Shown here piece by piece: positions 6,014 to 6,474 of a stretch of DNA of 6,474 bases. The translations under genes were made by a program, and so were the position numbers. Below the pieces are notes generated by a model. The model did no database searches. It was not told where the DNA came from and worked only from the letters and a program-made list of their open reading frames with translations. The stretch lies in contig JAUZEI010000358.1 of NCBI GenBank assembly GCA_030839105.1, positions 1 through 6,474 of the forward strand. Reading direction: 5' to 3'. This DNA is from Actinomycetota bacterium (GTDB taxonomy: Bacteria > Actinomycetota > Acidimicrobiia > IMCC26256 > PALSA-610). Position 1 is the stretch's first letter; every line of letters starts with the position of its first letter.

Positions 6014-6043
6014 AGTCTCCTTGGGAACGTGAGCGAGGCGCGC

Positions 6044-6474
6044 ATGGACGCTGTGGGCAGTGCTTGGCCAGCCGCGGAGGTTGGTACGTCACCGGGTGAG
6101 CGGATACAGACGCGCCCGTACGACACGCAACGACAGTCCGATCTCCCGGAGAGTGAGCTTCCGAGGGCACGGGGCTCACGGATAGCGAAGCTCGCGGTCG
6201 CCGGTGCGGACGCCGTGGCCATCGCCACCGCGATGCTCCTGGCGGCGCTGGTCCGCCACGCCATGTTCGACGCACCGGAAGCGATCGGTCCGGTCGCCGT
6301 CGTGGCCGTCGTCGCCCTGCCGGTCTGGCTCGGCGTCTTTGCCCGGTACAAGCTCTACACGGCCGCGGCCGTCACGAGCTTCACGGCCGAGCTCCGCCGG
6401 ATCCTCCACGCCGTCGCCGCCGCCTCGGCCGGTACCGGCCTGGTCAGCGTCGTCTTCGCGCAGCAGATCTCGCG
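6044..6474 (+). CDS. Probable polyprenyl glycosylphosphotransferase (initiating sugar transferase), N-terminal part, cut by window edge
   Basis: An open frame from the ATG at 6044 runs off the right end (143 codons plus 2 nt). The first 45 or so residues are polar and probably cytoplasmic. Then come hydrophobic segments at about 48-70, 81-99 and 118-138, with FARYKLY (99-105) after the second, matching the G-x-Y motif that follows the paired N-terminal helices in WcaJ/WbaP/CpsE-type enzymes, then a stretch (108-125) like the start of their CoA-binding-like domain. Those enzymes transfer a sugar-1-phosphate to undecaprenyl phosphate to start repeat-unit assembly. The catalytic C-terminal bacterial sugar transferase domain is outside the window, so a nucleoside-diphosphate sugar epimerase/dehydratase of the CapD/FlaA1 type, which shares this N-terminal architecture, remains a real alternative. 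GAGG (6035-6038) lies 5 nt before the ATG; a GTG at 6029 is an alternative start. The frame is open far upstream without another good start. Confidence 0.75.
   Translation, partial: MDAVGSAWPAAEVGTSPGERIQTRPYDTQRQSDLPESELPRARGSRIAKLAVAGADAVAIATAMLLAALVRHAMFDAPEAIGPVAVVAVVALPVWLGVFARYKLYTAAAVTSFTAELRRILHAVAAASAGTGLVSVVFAQQIS

Overview
The window looks like part of an extracellular or cell-surface polysaccharide locus from a high-GC bacterium, most likely an actinobacterium. The support is strong G/C bias at third codon positions, GTG as a plausible start codon, and gene families (long-form RmlA, a DUF4082 plus beta-helix secreted protein) that are frequent in Actinomycetota. A member of class Acidimicrobiia is my best guess, but this is inference from protein style and not proof.

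Layout. Positions 1-1332 (minus strand) hold a two-gene sugar-nucleotide unit: a glucose-1-phosphate thymidylyltransferase (RmlA, long form) followed after 2 nt by an RmlC-type dTDP-4-dehydrorhamnose 3,5-epimerase that runs off the left edge. A 225-nt divergent intergenic region (1333-1557) carries two short inverted repeats. Reading right from it are a secreted three-part protein (signal peptide, DUF4082-like domain, Thr/Pro linker coded by 21-bp tandem repeats, Cys-rich parallel beta-helix-like domain; 1558-3138), a DegT/DnrJ/EryC1-family PLP-dependent sugar aminotransferase (3191-4288), and a Wzx/MOP-family polysaccharide flippase (4342-5817, or from 4333). After a second intergenic region (5818-6043), rich in inverted repeats and with a candidate promoter, comes the N-terminal membrane part of a probable polyprenyl glycosylphosphotransferase (6044 to the right edge). 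That last gene is cut by the window end.

How the genes fit together (inference from families): RmlA makes dTDP-glucose. The RmlC-type enzyme and the aminotransferase would act on dTDP-keto-sugars derived from it, giving deoxy- and/or amino-deoxysugar donors. The glycosylphosphotransferase would place the first sugar phosphate on undecaprenyl phosphate, and the flippase would move the lipid-linked repeat unit across the membrane. The secreted beta-helix protein would act outside the cell, on or attached to the polymer. No polymerase, chain-length regulator, ordinary glycosyltransferase, RmlB or RmlD is visible here; they would have to lie outside the window. I saw no tRNA, rRNA, CRISPR array, insertion sequence or recognised riboswitch. 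The least ordinary items are the secreted beta-helix protein and the structured leader before the last gene; neither amounts to a demonstrated new system.
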